Of a stretch of 35,847 nucleotides of DNA, positions 1 to 7,816 are shown piece by piece. The first letter of the stretch is position 1. Each line of letters opens with the position of its first letter. The notes under the pieces were generated by a model. That model had not been told where the DNA came from. It did no database searches and saw nothing but the letters and a program-made list of their open reading frames with translations. The DNA is from Akkermansia sp. (GTDB lineage: Bacteria; Verrucomicrobiota; Verrucomicrobiia; Verrucomicrobiales; Akkermansiaceae). The position numbers and the translations under genes are program-made. The stretch covers positions 1-35,847 of the forward strand of contig JAUNHW010000021.1 of the NCBI GenBank assembly GCA_030523775.1. The letters run 5' to 3'.

Positions 1-1189
1 GCACGGGCGCGGGCTCCACATCCAGCTCCGCACCGTTCAGGTAAATCTTGAACGCTGTCTGCGCCACGGCGTTCTTGCCGCGCGTGGTGCTTCCCTGCTT
101 CACGGTGCCGCTGCCAAAGCATCCCGTTGCGGAGTAGGTGATGGCGTTGGCAGCCGCACCGGCCTCCGCAGCGGTGAGCGTGATGGTGCCCTCCGTCTCA
201 CCCGCAGCGGGCGTGATGTCGGAGAACCCGCCCGCAATGGCGGTCACAAGCTCGGCCACGGTGTAGTCGCCGTGCCCGCCGCTCATGCCGCTCCAATCGG
301 AGAACATGTCGCCCGTCGCGCTGATGGCGTCGTTCACGCCGTACACCTTGGCGGTGAAAGCTAGGCCTTGCTCATCCGCGTCAACAGACACATCCACGGG
401 GCAATCTTCATCTTCCAGAATGTGGTTGTACACATCCCGCGAGGTTCGCCCGTTTGCGCCGCCGGTAAGCGTCGGGCCTGATACAGGGGCATGCTCACTC
501 ACGGCTTCAAGCGTAATCGAGTTGCCCTCCCCGCCATACTCAATCGCGGCGATGTTAATCTTCGGCGAGCCGGACTCGATGGATTCATCCGTACAGAACA
601 CGCCGCAAGGCTCCAGAATGTCGTTCCAAGCCCCCGCGTCCGTGTAGTCCTCTGGATTGTTTACAATCGTGCCGTTGACCATGAACGAGCCTGCGCCAGC
701 CGCCAATTGCAGCCACCCTGTAGCCCGCGTGCCGGGGGCAGCCTCCCATTCCTTGCTCCACTCGCCAATCGTCAGCGTACCCGCCGCCGTGGCATCGGGG
801 ATGGAGACCCAACCCTCCGCATACTTGTGCGGGGCCTCCAGCTCCACGGATTGCCCGTTGGAGTCGGCCAGCGTGCCGCCCGTGGCAAGGGCTCCCGGCG
901 TGAGCACGCATTGCGCCGCCACCGCCGCAGAGGTCCCGTGGCCGATGGTGAGATTTCGGTTCACATAGCCCCCGAACGGCTGGCCGCCGGGGGCCTCAGT
1001 AGGGAGGACAGTGTATGTTCCGTCTGTTTCTACCGTCACCACCCTGGTGGGGGCGCAAAAAGTCGCCTGCCCTTCTTGGTCTAGAGAGACGAGGATGACG
1101 GGTAAGCCGTTGAGTTCTGCGGATACGGTGACCGGGGCAGTGCATGTGATGCAGTACCACACGGCGGGAGTCGTTTTTTCTATTTGCAT
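1..1189 (-). CDS. phage tail/virion-like structural protein, 3' end outside window
   Basis: The minus strand is open from an ATG at 1189 through position 1 without a stop, giving about 396 residues of a protein whose C-terminus lies beyond the left edge. It is rich in Gly, Ala and Thr and has two repeats of the pattern GEGNSITL...LTGGANG / GAAANAITYSATG, a style I associate with phage tail or virion proteins. The N-terminus (MQIEKTTPAVWYCITC) has no signal peptide. Codon use is GC-rich like the neighbours. In-frame ATGs also occur at 1231, 1246 and 1264, and none has a clear ribosome binding site. I chose 1189 because the product begins most naturally there. The gene runs away from the 3' end of the adjacent tRNA-Leu, where integrative elements often insert. 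It could be a non-phage surface protein. The reading frame is certain; the function is inferred. Confidence 0.6.
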   Translation of the reverse strand, partial: MQIEKTTPAVWYCITCTAPVTVSAELNGLPVILVSLDQEGQATFCAPTRVVTVETDGTYTVLPTEAPGGQPFGGYVNRNLTIGHGTSAAVAAQCVLTPGALATGGTLADSNGQSVELEAPHKYAEGWVSIPDATAAGTLTIGEWSKEWEAAPGTRATGWLQLAAGAGSFMVNGTIVNNPEDYTDAGAWNDILEPCGVFCTDESIESGSPKINIAAIEYGGEGNSITLEAVSEHAPVSGPTLTGGANGRTSRDVYNHILEDEDCPVDVSVDADEQGLAFTAKVYGVNDAISATGDMFSDWSGMSGGHGDYTVAELVTAIAGGFSDITPAAGETEGTITLTAAEAGAAANAITYSATGCFGSGTVKQGSTTRGKNAVAQTAFKIYLNGAELDVEPAPV

Positions 1190-1420
1190 ATTGATTGATA
1201 CTGGTTTGGTGCAGTGCGTGCGCTGTTTCATTTGCGCAGGGCGCATCCCAGTAAAGTTAAACATGGTTGTGCAGACAAAGCGAACAAGACGCCCGCTGCG
1301 CTATGCCTCCCCCGGGCCGATGAAACGGGTGCGTTATGCAACCTATTGGCAATAGCGTGAATACAATTATTGGTCGGTTGGCGTCCTGAAGAAGCCGTCC
1401 TCTAGGCCGCGGGGGAGGGC

Positions 1421-1449
1421 AAAAAAAGAGCGGCTGTTTCCAGCCGCTC
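1421..1449 (-). terminator. rho-independent terminator of tRNA-Leu
   Basis: A perfect 9-bp stem (GAGCGGCTG/CAGCCGCTC) with a GAAA loop is followed on the minus strand by seven T residues (complement of 1421-1427). It lies directly after the tRNA-Leu 3' end and would end the tRNA transcript before the phage-like gene. Confidence 0.9.
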
Positions 1450-1453
1450 CGTA

Positions 1454-1535
1454 TGCTCGATGGGGGACTCGAACCCCCACGGATCGCTCCATTAGATCCT
1501 TAGTCTAACGCGTCTACCAGTTCCGCCAACCGAGC
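1454..1535 (-). tRNA. tRNA-Leu, anticodon reads AAG
   Basis: The 82-nt cloverleaf has acceptor GCTCGGT/ATCGAGC and discriminator A, a D-arm with GGTAGA, anticodon stem TTAGA/TCTAA around loop CTAAGGA, a long class II variable arm (GGA-GCGA-TCC), and T-arm GGGGG-TTCGAGT-CCCCC. The long variable arm and A73 fit leucine. Positions 34-36 read AAG, for codon CUU (and CUC if A34 becomes inosine). Bacteria more usually have GAG here. CCA is not encoded. The terminator follows 5 nt downstream. Confidence 0.92.
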
Positions 1536-1621
1536 ATGGTTGATTGCACTTGGTGCGCAGGAAATATACACACGGAGCCGCCGCCGTGCAAGCCTTTTTT
1601 CACAAAAAATGCGGCATGCGG

Positions 1622-2962
1622 TCAGGAGGCCGCGTGGGTGGCGGTAACGGCGGCATCCACGCTGCCGCGCGCCAGGGAGATGGTGAGCGTGTCTCCGGCG
1701 GCCAGTGCGGCGGCATCCCGCGCAATAGCGCCGTCTGCGGTCTGCACCAGGGCGAACCCGCGCTGCAGGGCGGCTTGCGGGCTGGCTGCCTCCAGGCGCG
1801 CGGCCAGGGTGTCCAGTTTGGCGCGTGCGGTGTTCAGGCGTGCGGCGTACGTGGTGCAGAGCAGTTTTTTGGCGGCATCCAGGCGGGCGCGCGCCGCCTC
1901 TGCGTGGCGGTGCAGGGCGCGGGTGGAAATGCGTGCGGCATACTGCCCCAGGGTGGCGTTTGCGGTGATCAGGCGGTGGTGCATGGCGGTGGAGATGCCG
2001 TCTGCCAGCACATCCAGCCGCTGGTGGAAGGGAGCCAGCAGCTCCAGGGGGCGTGAGAGCTTGCCCTGTTCCGCGGCGCGCAGGCGCAGGCGCGCCATCT
2101 GCAGGGATTGCTGCAGGCGGCGGCGTATGCCGGCGGCGGTGTCGTCCAGCCAGGCGGCCAGCTCCGCGGCATCCGGCGTGGTGAGCTCAATGGCGGCGGT
2201 GGGCGTGGGGGCGCGCAGGTCCGCCACAAAGTCTGCAATGGTGAAATCCGTTTCATGCCCCACGGCGGAGACCACGGGAATGGGGCATGCGGCAATGGCG
2301 CGCGCCAGGCATTCCTCGTTGAAGCACCACAGGTCCTCCATGGAGCCGCCGCCGCGCGCCAGCACAATGTAGTCCACGCGCGGCAGGCCGTACTGCTCCG
2401 GCTGCCCCAGCATCTGCAGCGCGCGCGCCAGGCCCAGCTCCGCACCCTTGCCCTGCACCTGCACGGGGAAGAGGTACGCCTGCATCCACGGCGCGCGGGC
2501 CTCCAGGCGGTGCCGCATGTCCTGAATCACCGCGCCCGCGGGGGAGGTGACCAGGGCCACGCTCTGCGGGAATTGGGGCAGGGGGCGCTTGCGCTCTTCC
2601 GCGAAAAGCCCCTCCGCGGCCAGTTTCTGCTTCAGGGCCTCGAACTGCTGCTGCAGGGAGCCCACGCCGCGCTCCTGCACGCGCTCCACCAGGAACTGCA
2701 GGGAGCCGCGCCCCTCCCACACCGTGGGACGGCCGTAGAGCTCCACCTGCATGCCCTCCCGCAGCGGGGTGCGCATGCCGCGGGAGCGGAAGGCGTACAG
2801 CACGCACTGCAGCTGGGCGGTGGCATCCTTGAGCGTGAAATACAGGTGCCCGCTGGCGGCCATTTTGCAGGAGCCTATCTCCCCCACCACGCACTGCGCG
2901 CCCACATCCCGCTCCACGGCATGCTTCAGGCGGGTTACAAGCTCTGTTACGCTCAGCGGCAT
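1622..2962 (-). CDS. xseA: exodeoxyribonuclease VII large subunit
   Basis: This 446-residue protein is the large (catalytic) subunit of exonuclease VII, which with XseB degrades single-stranded DNA to acid-soluble oligonucleotides in the cytoplasm. The N-terminal OB-fold (SVTELVTRLKHAVE, VVGEIG, GHLYFTLKD) covers about residues 3-95. The nuclease core holds VALVTSPAGAVIQDM, VQGKGA, DYIVLARGGGSMEDLW, FNEE and SAVGHETDFTIADFVADLRAPTPTAAIE. A long arginine-rich helical region follows, and the family C-terminal motif ALQRGFALV is present. The frame is open further upstream to 3121, but that extension overlaps the HTH gene and is not family-like, so I start at ATG 2962. No xseB is seen nearby. It probably is co-transcribed with the HTH and NlpC genes (40-bp gap). 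Confidence 0.95.
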   Translation of the reverse strand: MPLSVTELVTRLKHAVERDVGAQCVVGEIGSCKMAASGHLYFTLKDATAQLQCVLYAFRSRGMRTPLREGMQVELYGRPTVWEGRGSLQFLVERVQERGVGSLQQQFEALKQKLAAEGLFAEERKRPLPQFPQSVALVTSPAGAVIQDMRHRLEARAPWMQAYLFPVQVQGKGAELGLARALQMLGQPEQYGLPRVDYIVLARGGGSMEDLWCFNEECLARAIAACPIPVVSAVGHETDFTIADFVADLRAPTPTAAIELTTPDAAELAAWLDDTAAGIRRRLQQSLQMARLRLRAAEQGKLSRPLELLAPFHQRLDVLADGISTAMHHRLITANATLGQYAARISTRALHRHAEAARARLDAAKKLLCTTYAARLNTARAKLDTLAARLEAASPQAALQRGFALVQTADGAIARDAAALAAGDTLTISLARGSVDAAVTATHAAS

Positions 2963-3002
2963 GGCGGATGCGGGCAGATGGGTGGCGGGGAGGATCGGGA
3001 AA

Positions 3003-3332
3003 TCACTTGCGGTGCGTGGCCAGCGCGGCGTTGGGGTCCGCCCAGGCGGGATCATACCCCTTGGCGTAGGAGAAGAGGTCGCGGTGGATGTACTCGTAGT
3101 ACTGCTCGCGTTGCTCAGCATCCAGCCTGTACCAGATGGCCACGTTGAGGGCGCGTGCCACCTTCTGCATCATCTTGAGGGTGAGCTGGCGTCCCTGGCG
3201 GGCCTTCTGTACCTGCTTGTGGGTGAGCTGCTCGGTGGAGACATCCACCAGGTCGTGGTTCTCCAGATTCCAGAGGCGCATGATGTCATCCATGCGCTGG
3301 GTGCCGTGGTTGAGTTCGTTTTCCGGGTTCAT
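3003..3332 (-). CDS. small helix-turn-helix protein
   Basis: This 109-residue cytoplasmic protein has a plausible Cro/XRE-like helix-turn-helix at about residues 37-68 (QLTHKQVQKARQGRQLTLKM, then MQKVARALNVAIW), followed by a charged, aromatic C-terminal helix (EQREQYYEYIHRDLF). The ATG at 3332 is 6 bp after the NlpC stop codon. A TTG at 3338 immediately after that stop is an alternative that adds two residues. It sits between a cell-wall hydrolase gene and xseA in one minus-strand run. DNA binding is inferred from the motif and no target can be named. Confidence 0.75.
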   Translation of the reverse strand: MNPENELNHGTQRMDDIMRLWNLENHDLVDVSTEQLTHKQVQKARQGRQLTLKMMQKVARALNVAIWYRLDAEQREQYYEYIHRDLFSYAKGYDPAWADPNAALATHRK

Positions 3333-3338
3333 GGGCAA

Positions 3339-3881
3339 TCAAAGTCCTGGTATGTGGCGCACGTAGAAGCCGCGGCTGCGGCGCGGGCGAGTGCTCCAGC
3401 GCGGCCCGCGCGCGTACTCGGTGGTGGTGTCCAGCCGCATGCCGTTCACCATCAGGAACACGTGGCCGCGCTTGGCGTATACGGTAAGGTGCTTGCCGAA
3501 TCCGGGGCGCCCCCAGCGCAGGAAATCCCCGGAGGTGGGATGGGCGTTGGCGGGCAGCAGCCCGGCCTCCCGCAAGGCGAAAGCCACCGTGCCGGAGCAG
3601 TCGTACGCGGAATCTTGGTGGCGCCGGTGGCCGCCGCCGCTGCGGTACGGCTTGCCCACTATCTTGTTGCCGGCAATGAGCACGCGCTTCACGCGGGCGG
3701 GCAGGTTGCGCGGCACGCTCACCTTGCCGTTGCGCTGCAGCACGGGCGTGTACCCCTTGTGGTACACGTAGCGCGGCGTGTAGGCCGCCGCCGCCACATT
3801 CTGCTGCTGGCAGGAGCAGAGCGCCAGCAGCAGCGGCAGCAGCAGTAAAAGCCAGGTGGTGGTGCGGGAGGTTCGCCTCAT
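3339..3881 (-). CDS. NlpC/P60-family (C40) peptidase, predicted lipoprotein
   Basis: This is a 180-residue envelope protein of the family that cleaves peptidoglycan stem peptides. The N-terminus is basic, then a leucine-rich hydrophobic stretch (residues 10-21) ends in LCSC, so C24 (or C22) is a likely lipidated cysteine. The NlpC/P60 core starts near residue 64. The nucleophile is C95 in YDCSG and the catalytic histidine is H140 in RGHVFLMV. The C-terminus is arginine-rich. The gene has its own promoter with only about 5 nt of predicted leader and is followed at once by the HTH gene. Family assignment is firm; the exact bond cleaved is unknown. Confidence 0.85.
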   Translation of the reverse strand: MRRTSRTTTWLLLLLPLLLALCSCQQQNVAAAAYTPRYVYHKGYTPVLQRNGKVSVPRNLPARVKRVLIAGNKIVGKPYRSGGGHRRHQDSAYDCSGTVAFALREAGLLPANAHPTSGDFLRWGRPGFGKHLTVYAKRGHVFLMVNGMRLDTTTEYARGPRWSTRPRRSRGFYVRHIPGL

Positions 3882-3893
3882 GGGTACGCGTGC

Positions 3894-3922
3894 AGCATAG
3901 CACAGTTGCCCCCGCGGGTCAA
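3894..3922 (-). promoter_or_regulatory. sigma70-type promoter of the NlpC/P60 gene
   Basis: TTGACC (3917-3922), a 17-bp spacer and TATGCT (3894-3899) are read on the minus strand. The -10 box ends 12 nt before the ATG at 3881, so the predicted leader is about 5 nt with no room for a Shine-Dalgarno site. Confidence 0.7.
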
Positions 3923-3926
3923 TGAC

Positions 3927-3959
3927 GTGATATCACTGCCATCCCGTATGGATTGGCAG
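3927..3959. repeat. palindromic site and dispersed hairpin repeat
   Basis: A perfect 10-bp palindrome GTGATATCAC (3927-3936) abuts an imperfect hairpin (3936-3959, arms CTGCCA/TGGCAG). The hairpin sequence recurs at about 29480-29505 with few changes and its CATTGCCRTCCCAT core occurs at 28751 and 35481. It lies after the sialidase gene but lacks a T-run, so it is not a typical terminator. Confidence 0.55.
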
Positions 3960-3993
3960 GGAGTGCGATGCCTCTCCGCGCAAGTGCCCGTGC

Positions 3994-5148
3994 CTACTTC
4001 TTGTCTGTGGCTTTTCCCGTGTCCTGGCCATCGGTGAGCCAGGAGATGGTGAAGGTGGTGAAGTTGATCTTGCCGTCGCGCTCAAAGAGCACGCCCACCA
4101 CGCCGGGCTTCACCGGGCAAACGGCGGAATAGGCGTAGCCGCCGGGGCCCAGTGCCTTCTCCACGGGCCAGGTCTTGCCGTCGTCGTAGCTCATCTTGGC
4201 CACGCCGTTGTTGCGGCCGCCGGCGCTGGGGCCGGTGAAGATGATGCGGCTCTTGCCGCCGAGTTTCTCGTCATCGGAGAAGGAGTAGCGCGTAAGGCCG
4301 TTCTGGCAGCCGGGGCAGGGGAGCTCGCTGTGGGTGTTGATGGGGCCCCAGGTCTCGCCGCCGTCCTCGGAGTAGGCGTATTTGCGCTGGCTGCCGCCGC
4401 TGGAGTGGCGGGAGACAATCAGGATGCCGCCCTCCTCCGTCTCCGCCACGGACACCTCGTTCACTCCGCCGCCGGTGGCGGATTTCTGGCCGATGTGCCA
4501 GGTCTTGCCGTGGTCGTCCGAGTACGCTGCGGCGAGGGTCCAGTTGTTGAAGGGCCCCTCGTTGAGCGGCACGATGAGGCGGCCCTTGTGCGGCCCGCGG
4601 GTGAGCTGGCAGCCGGGGTTGGGACCGCTGCAGGTGATGTCCACATCGTCGTGCTTGGTGTCGGCGGTCACGTCCTTGGGCTTGCTCCAGCTCTTGCCGT
4701 TCTTGGAGAAGCAGACGAAGTTGTGGATGGTCTTGGGGTCGGTGCAGCCCTTGGGCACGTTGCCGCGCTCCTTCACGCCCTTGGGGTACTTCTGGAAGAA
4801 GAGCACGATGTTCTTGGTGGCCTTGTCGTAGATGAGGCAGGGGTTGTTGTACGTGTCCTCTCCGGAGGCCGCGGCCACCACCATTTTCGACCACTTCTTG
4901 CCATCCTTGCTGGTGCTGACGACGATGTCGTTCATGCCCTGGTCGGTGGCGGCTTTGCGACCCTCCGCGGCGGCGATGAGGGTTCCTCCGGCGTTGATGA
5001 TGGAGGGGATGCGGATGCTGGGGTAGTTGTTGCCCTGCTTGGGAGCGAAGACCACCACGGATTCCTCCACGGGCGTCTTGTCCGCTGCGGGGGCGAGGGA
5101 TGAACCGACCGCGAGCGCGGCCACAATGGTGCAGACGAGAGTTTTCAT
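3994..5148 (-). CDS. secreted exo-alpha-sialidase (GH33)
   Basis: This 384-residue enzyme would release terminal sialic acids from glycoconjugates. The signal peptide is MKTLVCTIVAALAVGSSLAPAA with cleavage near residue 22. The N-terminal RIP motif (YPSIRIPS) provides the first arginine of the triad, and the acid region is EGRKAATDQGMNDIV. Five Asp-box repeats of the six-bladed propeller are visible: STSKDGKKW, SKNGKSW, SDDHGKTW, SEDGGETW and SYDDGKTW. A likely catalytic Glu lies in NEVSVAE, a later arginine in GLTRYS, and the nucleophilic Tyr is probably in GGYAYSAV. The longer frame starting at 5214 is rejected because it overlaps the transporter and hides the signal peptide. The start is 7 bp after the transporter stop, so this is the last gene of the sialic acid operon. 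There are no extra carbohydrate-binding modules. Confidence 0.93.
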   Translation of the reverse strand: MKTLVCTIVAALAVGSSLAPAADKTPVEESVVVFAPKQGNNYPSIRIPSIINAGGTLIAAAEGRKAATDQGMNDIVVSTSKDGKKWSKMVVAAASGEDTYNNPCLIYDKATKNIVLFFQKYPKGVKERGNVPKGCTDPKTIHNFVCFSKNGKSWSKPKDVTADTKHDDVDITCSGPNPGCQLTRGPHKGRLIVPLNEGPFNNWTLAAAYSDDHGKTWHIGQKSATGGGVNEVSVAETEEGGILIVSRHSSGGSQRKYAYSEDGGETWGPINTHSELPCPGCQNGLTRYSFSDDEKLGGKSRIIFTGPSAGGRNNGVAKMSYDDGKTWPVEKALGPGGYAYSAVCPVKPGVVGVLFERDGKINFTTFTISWLTDGQDTGKATDKK

Positions 5149-5155
5149 GGGAGGA

Positions 5156-6628
5156 TTATTCTTTGGCTTTGGGAAGGAAGAAGAAGAAGGCGCCGCAGAT
5201 AACCATGAGGACACCGGCCACGCTCAGCGGGATGCCCAGGTCCACGTTGTTGTCCTTGAGCACGCCGCCCAGGGTGGAGATGACCGCGCCCGCGGCCACG
5301 GAGGTGAGGTTGAGCAGGCCGTAGCCCGTGGCGGAGAAGCGCTCGTCAATCTGCGAGCGCAGCACCGGCATGAGCGTGGCGTCCAGCGAGCCCTGCGCCA
5401 CGCCCTGCATGGAAACCAGCGCCAGCGTGGCGCCCAGCCCCAGCGCAATCGGCACGCCCAGCGCCGGCAGCATGGCGATGATCACGCAGGGCCCGGCCAG
5501 GCAGAAGCAGATGCCCGGCACGTAAGCCCGGGCGTTCTTGTTGCGCAGGTACCAGCGGTCCGCCACCACGGCGGCCAGCAGCACGGCAATGTACTTGGCA
5601 ATGTTGATCCAGAAGGTGGCCTGCGGCCCGGCCTTCGCCTCGGAGATGCCGAACATGTCCTGCAGCAGGCGCGGGTACCAGCCCATCAGGAACCAGTTGG
5701 CGAAGCCCGCGCACGCGTACATCACCAGCAGCATGGCCATCGCGCGTCCCGTGAACAGGCTCTTCAACACCTGGCCGATGGTGAAGTCGTTGGCGGCCTT
5801 GTCCTCCGCCGCGGCTTCCACGGCGGCCTCCTCCTCGGCGGGTTCCTCCTCATTCTCTGCGGCGGGCACGGTGGCCTTTGAGGGGTCGTGCAGGAAGAAG
5901 ATGACGATGATGGCGTATGCCACGCCGATGAAGCCGAAGGTTTCAAAGGTGAGGCGCCAGCCGAGGTTGTATGGTGCGCCCGCCATGAGCGCGCCGCAGC
6001 CGGCCAGCATCTGTCCGGCGTAGATGCCGCTCATGTGGATGCCCGTGGCCATGGAGCGCGTGCTGCCGCGGTGGTAGTCGGAGATGAGCGCCAGCGCCGC
6101 CGGGATGTAGAAGGCCTCGCTGATGCCCATGGCGCCGCGCCACAGCAGCAGCTCCTCGTACGTCTGCGCCTTGCCGGTCATCCATGTTACGAACGACCAC
6201 ACCACCAGCGAGCACAGGATGATGAACTTGCGGCTGTAGCGGTCCGCCAGGTAGCCGCCCACGGGGCTGAGCGCCGCGTACACGATGAGGAACGCGGAGG
6301 TCACCATGCCGAACTGGGCCTGGTCCATGGCGATGCCGTCCGCGCCCTCCGTGATGGATTTGTTCAGCACGGCCAGCAGCTGGCGGTCGAAGTAGTTGAG
6401 CATCACCACCACCCACAGCACGATGACGGCTATCCACGCCCACTTGCCCGGCCCGTGCAGGGGCGAGGTCTTGGGCAGCGGGCGCGATTTCACGCCCGTC
6501 TTCATGACGATGAGGATGGCCACCACGGCCACGGCGATGGCCGCCCACGGTGTGGCGCCCGCCATGGAGGCGCAGGCGTCCAGGATGGATTGAATGACGG
6601 CGTTCGGTGCTTCGGGAGAGGGGTTCAT
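5156..6628 (-). CDS. MFS transporter, probable sialic acid importer
   Basis: This 490-residue inner-membrane protein belongs to the major facilitator superfamily. After an extra N-terminal hydrophobic segment (about residues 25-42) the first core helix contains NYFDRQLLAVLNKS. The MFS loop motif GGYLADRYSRKF (G-x-x-x-D-R-x-x-R) follows TM2, and RGAMGISEAFYIPAALALI marks TM4. The central loop is unusually acidic and alanine-rich (ENEEEPAEEEAAVEAAAEDK). Its place between a mutarotase gene (15 bp) and the sialidase gene (7 bp) suggests sialic acid or a derivative as substrate, which is inference from context. Sequence style resembles sugar-acid/anion or Spinster-type MFS members. Confidence 0.85.
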   Translation of the reverse strand: MNPSPEAPNAVIQSILDACASMAGATPWAAIAVAVVAILIVMKTGVKSRPLPKTSPLHGPGKWAWIAVIVLWVVVMLNYFDRQLLAVLNKSITEGADGIAMDQAQFGMVTSAFLIVYAALSPVGGYLADRYSRKFIILCSLVVWSFVTWMTGKAQTYEELLLWRGAMGISEAFYIPAALALISDYHRGSTRSMATGIHMSGIYAGQMLAGCGALMAGAPYNLGWRLTFETFGFIGVAYAIIVIFFLHDPSKATVPAAENEEEPAEEEAAVEAAAEDKAANDFTIGQVLKSLFTGRAMAMLLVMYACAGFANWFLMGWYPRLLQDMFGISEAKAGPQATFWINIAKYIAVLLAAVVADRWYLRNKNARAYVPGICFCLAGPCVIIAMLPALGVPIALGLGATLALVSMQGVAQGSLDATLMPVLRSQIDERFSATGYGLLNLTSVAAGAVISTLGGVLKDNNVDLGIPLSVAGVLMVICGAFFFFLPKAKE

Positions 6629-6643
6629 GGTTGTAAGGAGGGG

Positions 6644-7774
6644 TTATTTGTTGATGGAGATGTGGAAGATTTTGGGGGTGCGGACGCCGGGGTGGGTCTC
6701 GCCGGAGATGGTGAGGATGATGGAGCCGTCGGTGGCGCTGGGGAGGGTTGCCACGCCGAGCGGGAGCTCACCGGCCTTGGCCCAGGCTCCGGTGGCGGGG
6801 TCCAGGCGGTAGATGATGCGGCTTTGGCCGGGGTGCTCCTCCGGTGCCTGCCCCTTGAGCGATGCGCGGTAGTACTCGCCGGGGTCTCCGCCGATGAGGT
6901 AGAGCCCGCCCTCCACGAAGGGCATGGGCGTGGCGGCACCCACCAGCGTTTCAGGGGCGTCCGCGGCGGTGCTCCAGGCGTTGGCGGCGGGGTCGTACAC
7001 CAGCGTGGTCTTCAGGTAGGTGCGCTCCGCCTTGCCTGCGGCATCCGGGTGCAGGGAGCATCCGCCCGTCACGTAGATCTTGCCGTTGGCGGTGCCTGCC
7101 ACGGCCAGCTGGCGCCCGGCGTCCGGCATGGGTGCGAGCTCCTGCCAGCCCTTCTGCGGGTCGGCCATGTTGAGCTTGAACACGCGCTTCAGGGCGGCGG
7201 TGGAATCCGGCTTCTCCTGCCCGCCGATGATGTAGAGGTCGTCTCCCAGCACGGTGTAGGCGGGATAGCCGCAGGTGACGGGCAGATCCGGCAGTGCGGT
7301 GGTCTTGAGCGTGGTGGGGGTGAGCAGCAGGGCCTTGGCCAGGTGGCCGTCCGCGTTGCAGCCGCCGGCAATGAAGATATCCGTGCCGCGGGCGCCCACC
7401 GCGGCGTAGGCCACGGGGTAGGGCAGGCGCGCGGGGGCATCGCTCATGCCGCTGGCGGAGTAGGTGACGGAGCCGATGGTGTCGTAGAAGACCTTGGCGC
7501 CGCGCTCCTCCGGGGTCTTGGCGCCGGGCTTGGCGTTGGGGAAGTTGGCGCCGCCGAAGAAGATGACGGCGCGGCGCCCGTCATCCGCGCGCGTGATGCC
7601 CACGGCGCCCATACCGGCGCGGCCTATGGCATCCGGGATGTTCATGTGCTGCGCCACGTGCAGGGAGACCCGCTGTTGAGCGGATTCGTCCGCGGGGATT
7701 TCATCCGTGGGGGTAAGCACTTCCGCCGCGAGCGGCAGGGCGAGGGCGAGAGTCAGGAGATAGAGTGTTTTCAT
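6644..7774 (-). CDS. secreted kelch-type sialate mutarotase (cyclically permuted NanM family)
   Basis: This 376-residue protein has a signal peptide (MKTLYLLTLALALPLAAEV) and kelch repeats marked by double glycines (FFGGANFP, FIAGGCN, YIIGGQE, YVTGGCS, YLIGGD). NanM-type enzymes speed conversion of alpha- to beta-Neu5Ac after sialidase action, in the periplasm. Compared with E. coli NanM, the AG...GGxxF blade that is near the NanM C-terminus is here N-terminal, and the blade ending in GExxPGxRT is at the C-terminus, so the protein is of the circularly permuted type. The gene sits 15 bp before the transporter and 42 bp after the second mutarotase gene. The substrate is inferred from family and operon. 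Confidence 0.85.
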   Translation of the reverse strand: MKTLYLLTLALALPLAAEVLTPTDEIPADESAQQRVSLHVAQHMNIPDAIGRAGMGAVGITRADDGRRAVIFFGGANFPNAKPGAKTPEERGAKVFYDTIGSVTYSASGMSDAPARLPYPVAYAAVGARGTDIFIAGGCNADGHLAKALLLTPTTLKTTALPDLPVTCGYPAYTVLGDDLYIIGGQEKPDSTAALKRVFKLNMADPQKGWQELAPMPDAGRQLAVAGTANGKIYVTGGCSLHPDAAGKAERTYLKTTLVYDPAANAWSTAADAPETLVGAATPMPFVEGGLYLIGGDPGEYYRASLKGQAPEEHPGQSRIIYRLDPATGAWAKAGELPLGVATLPSATDGSIILTISGETHPGVRTPKIFHISINK

Positions 7775-7816
7775 TGCTGTCTTCTGGTTCGGGTTGAGAG
7801 AGAGATGGGGTGGGGG

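Noticed and set aside
2963..3121. N-terminal extension of xseA
   Set aside because: It overlaps the HTH gene, is Ser/Thr/Pro-rich, and does not match the conserved XseA start.
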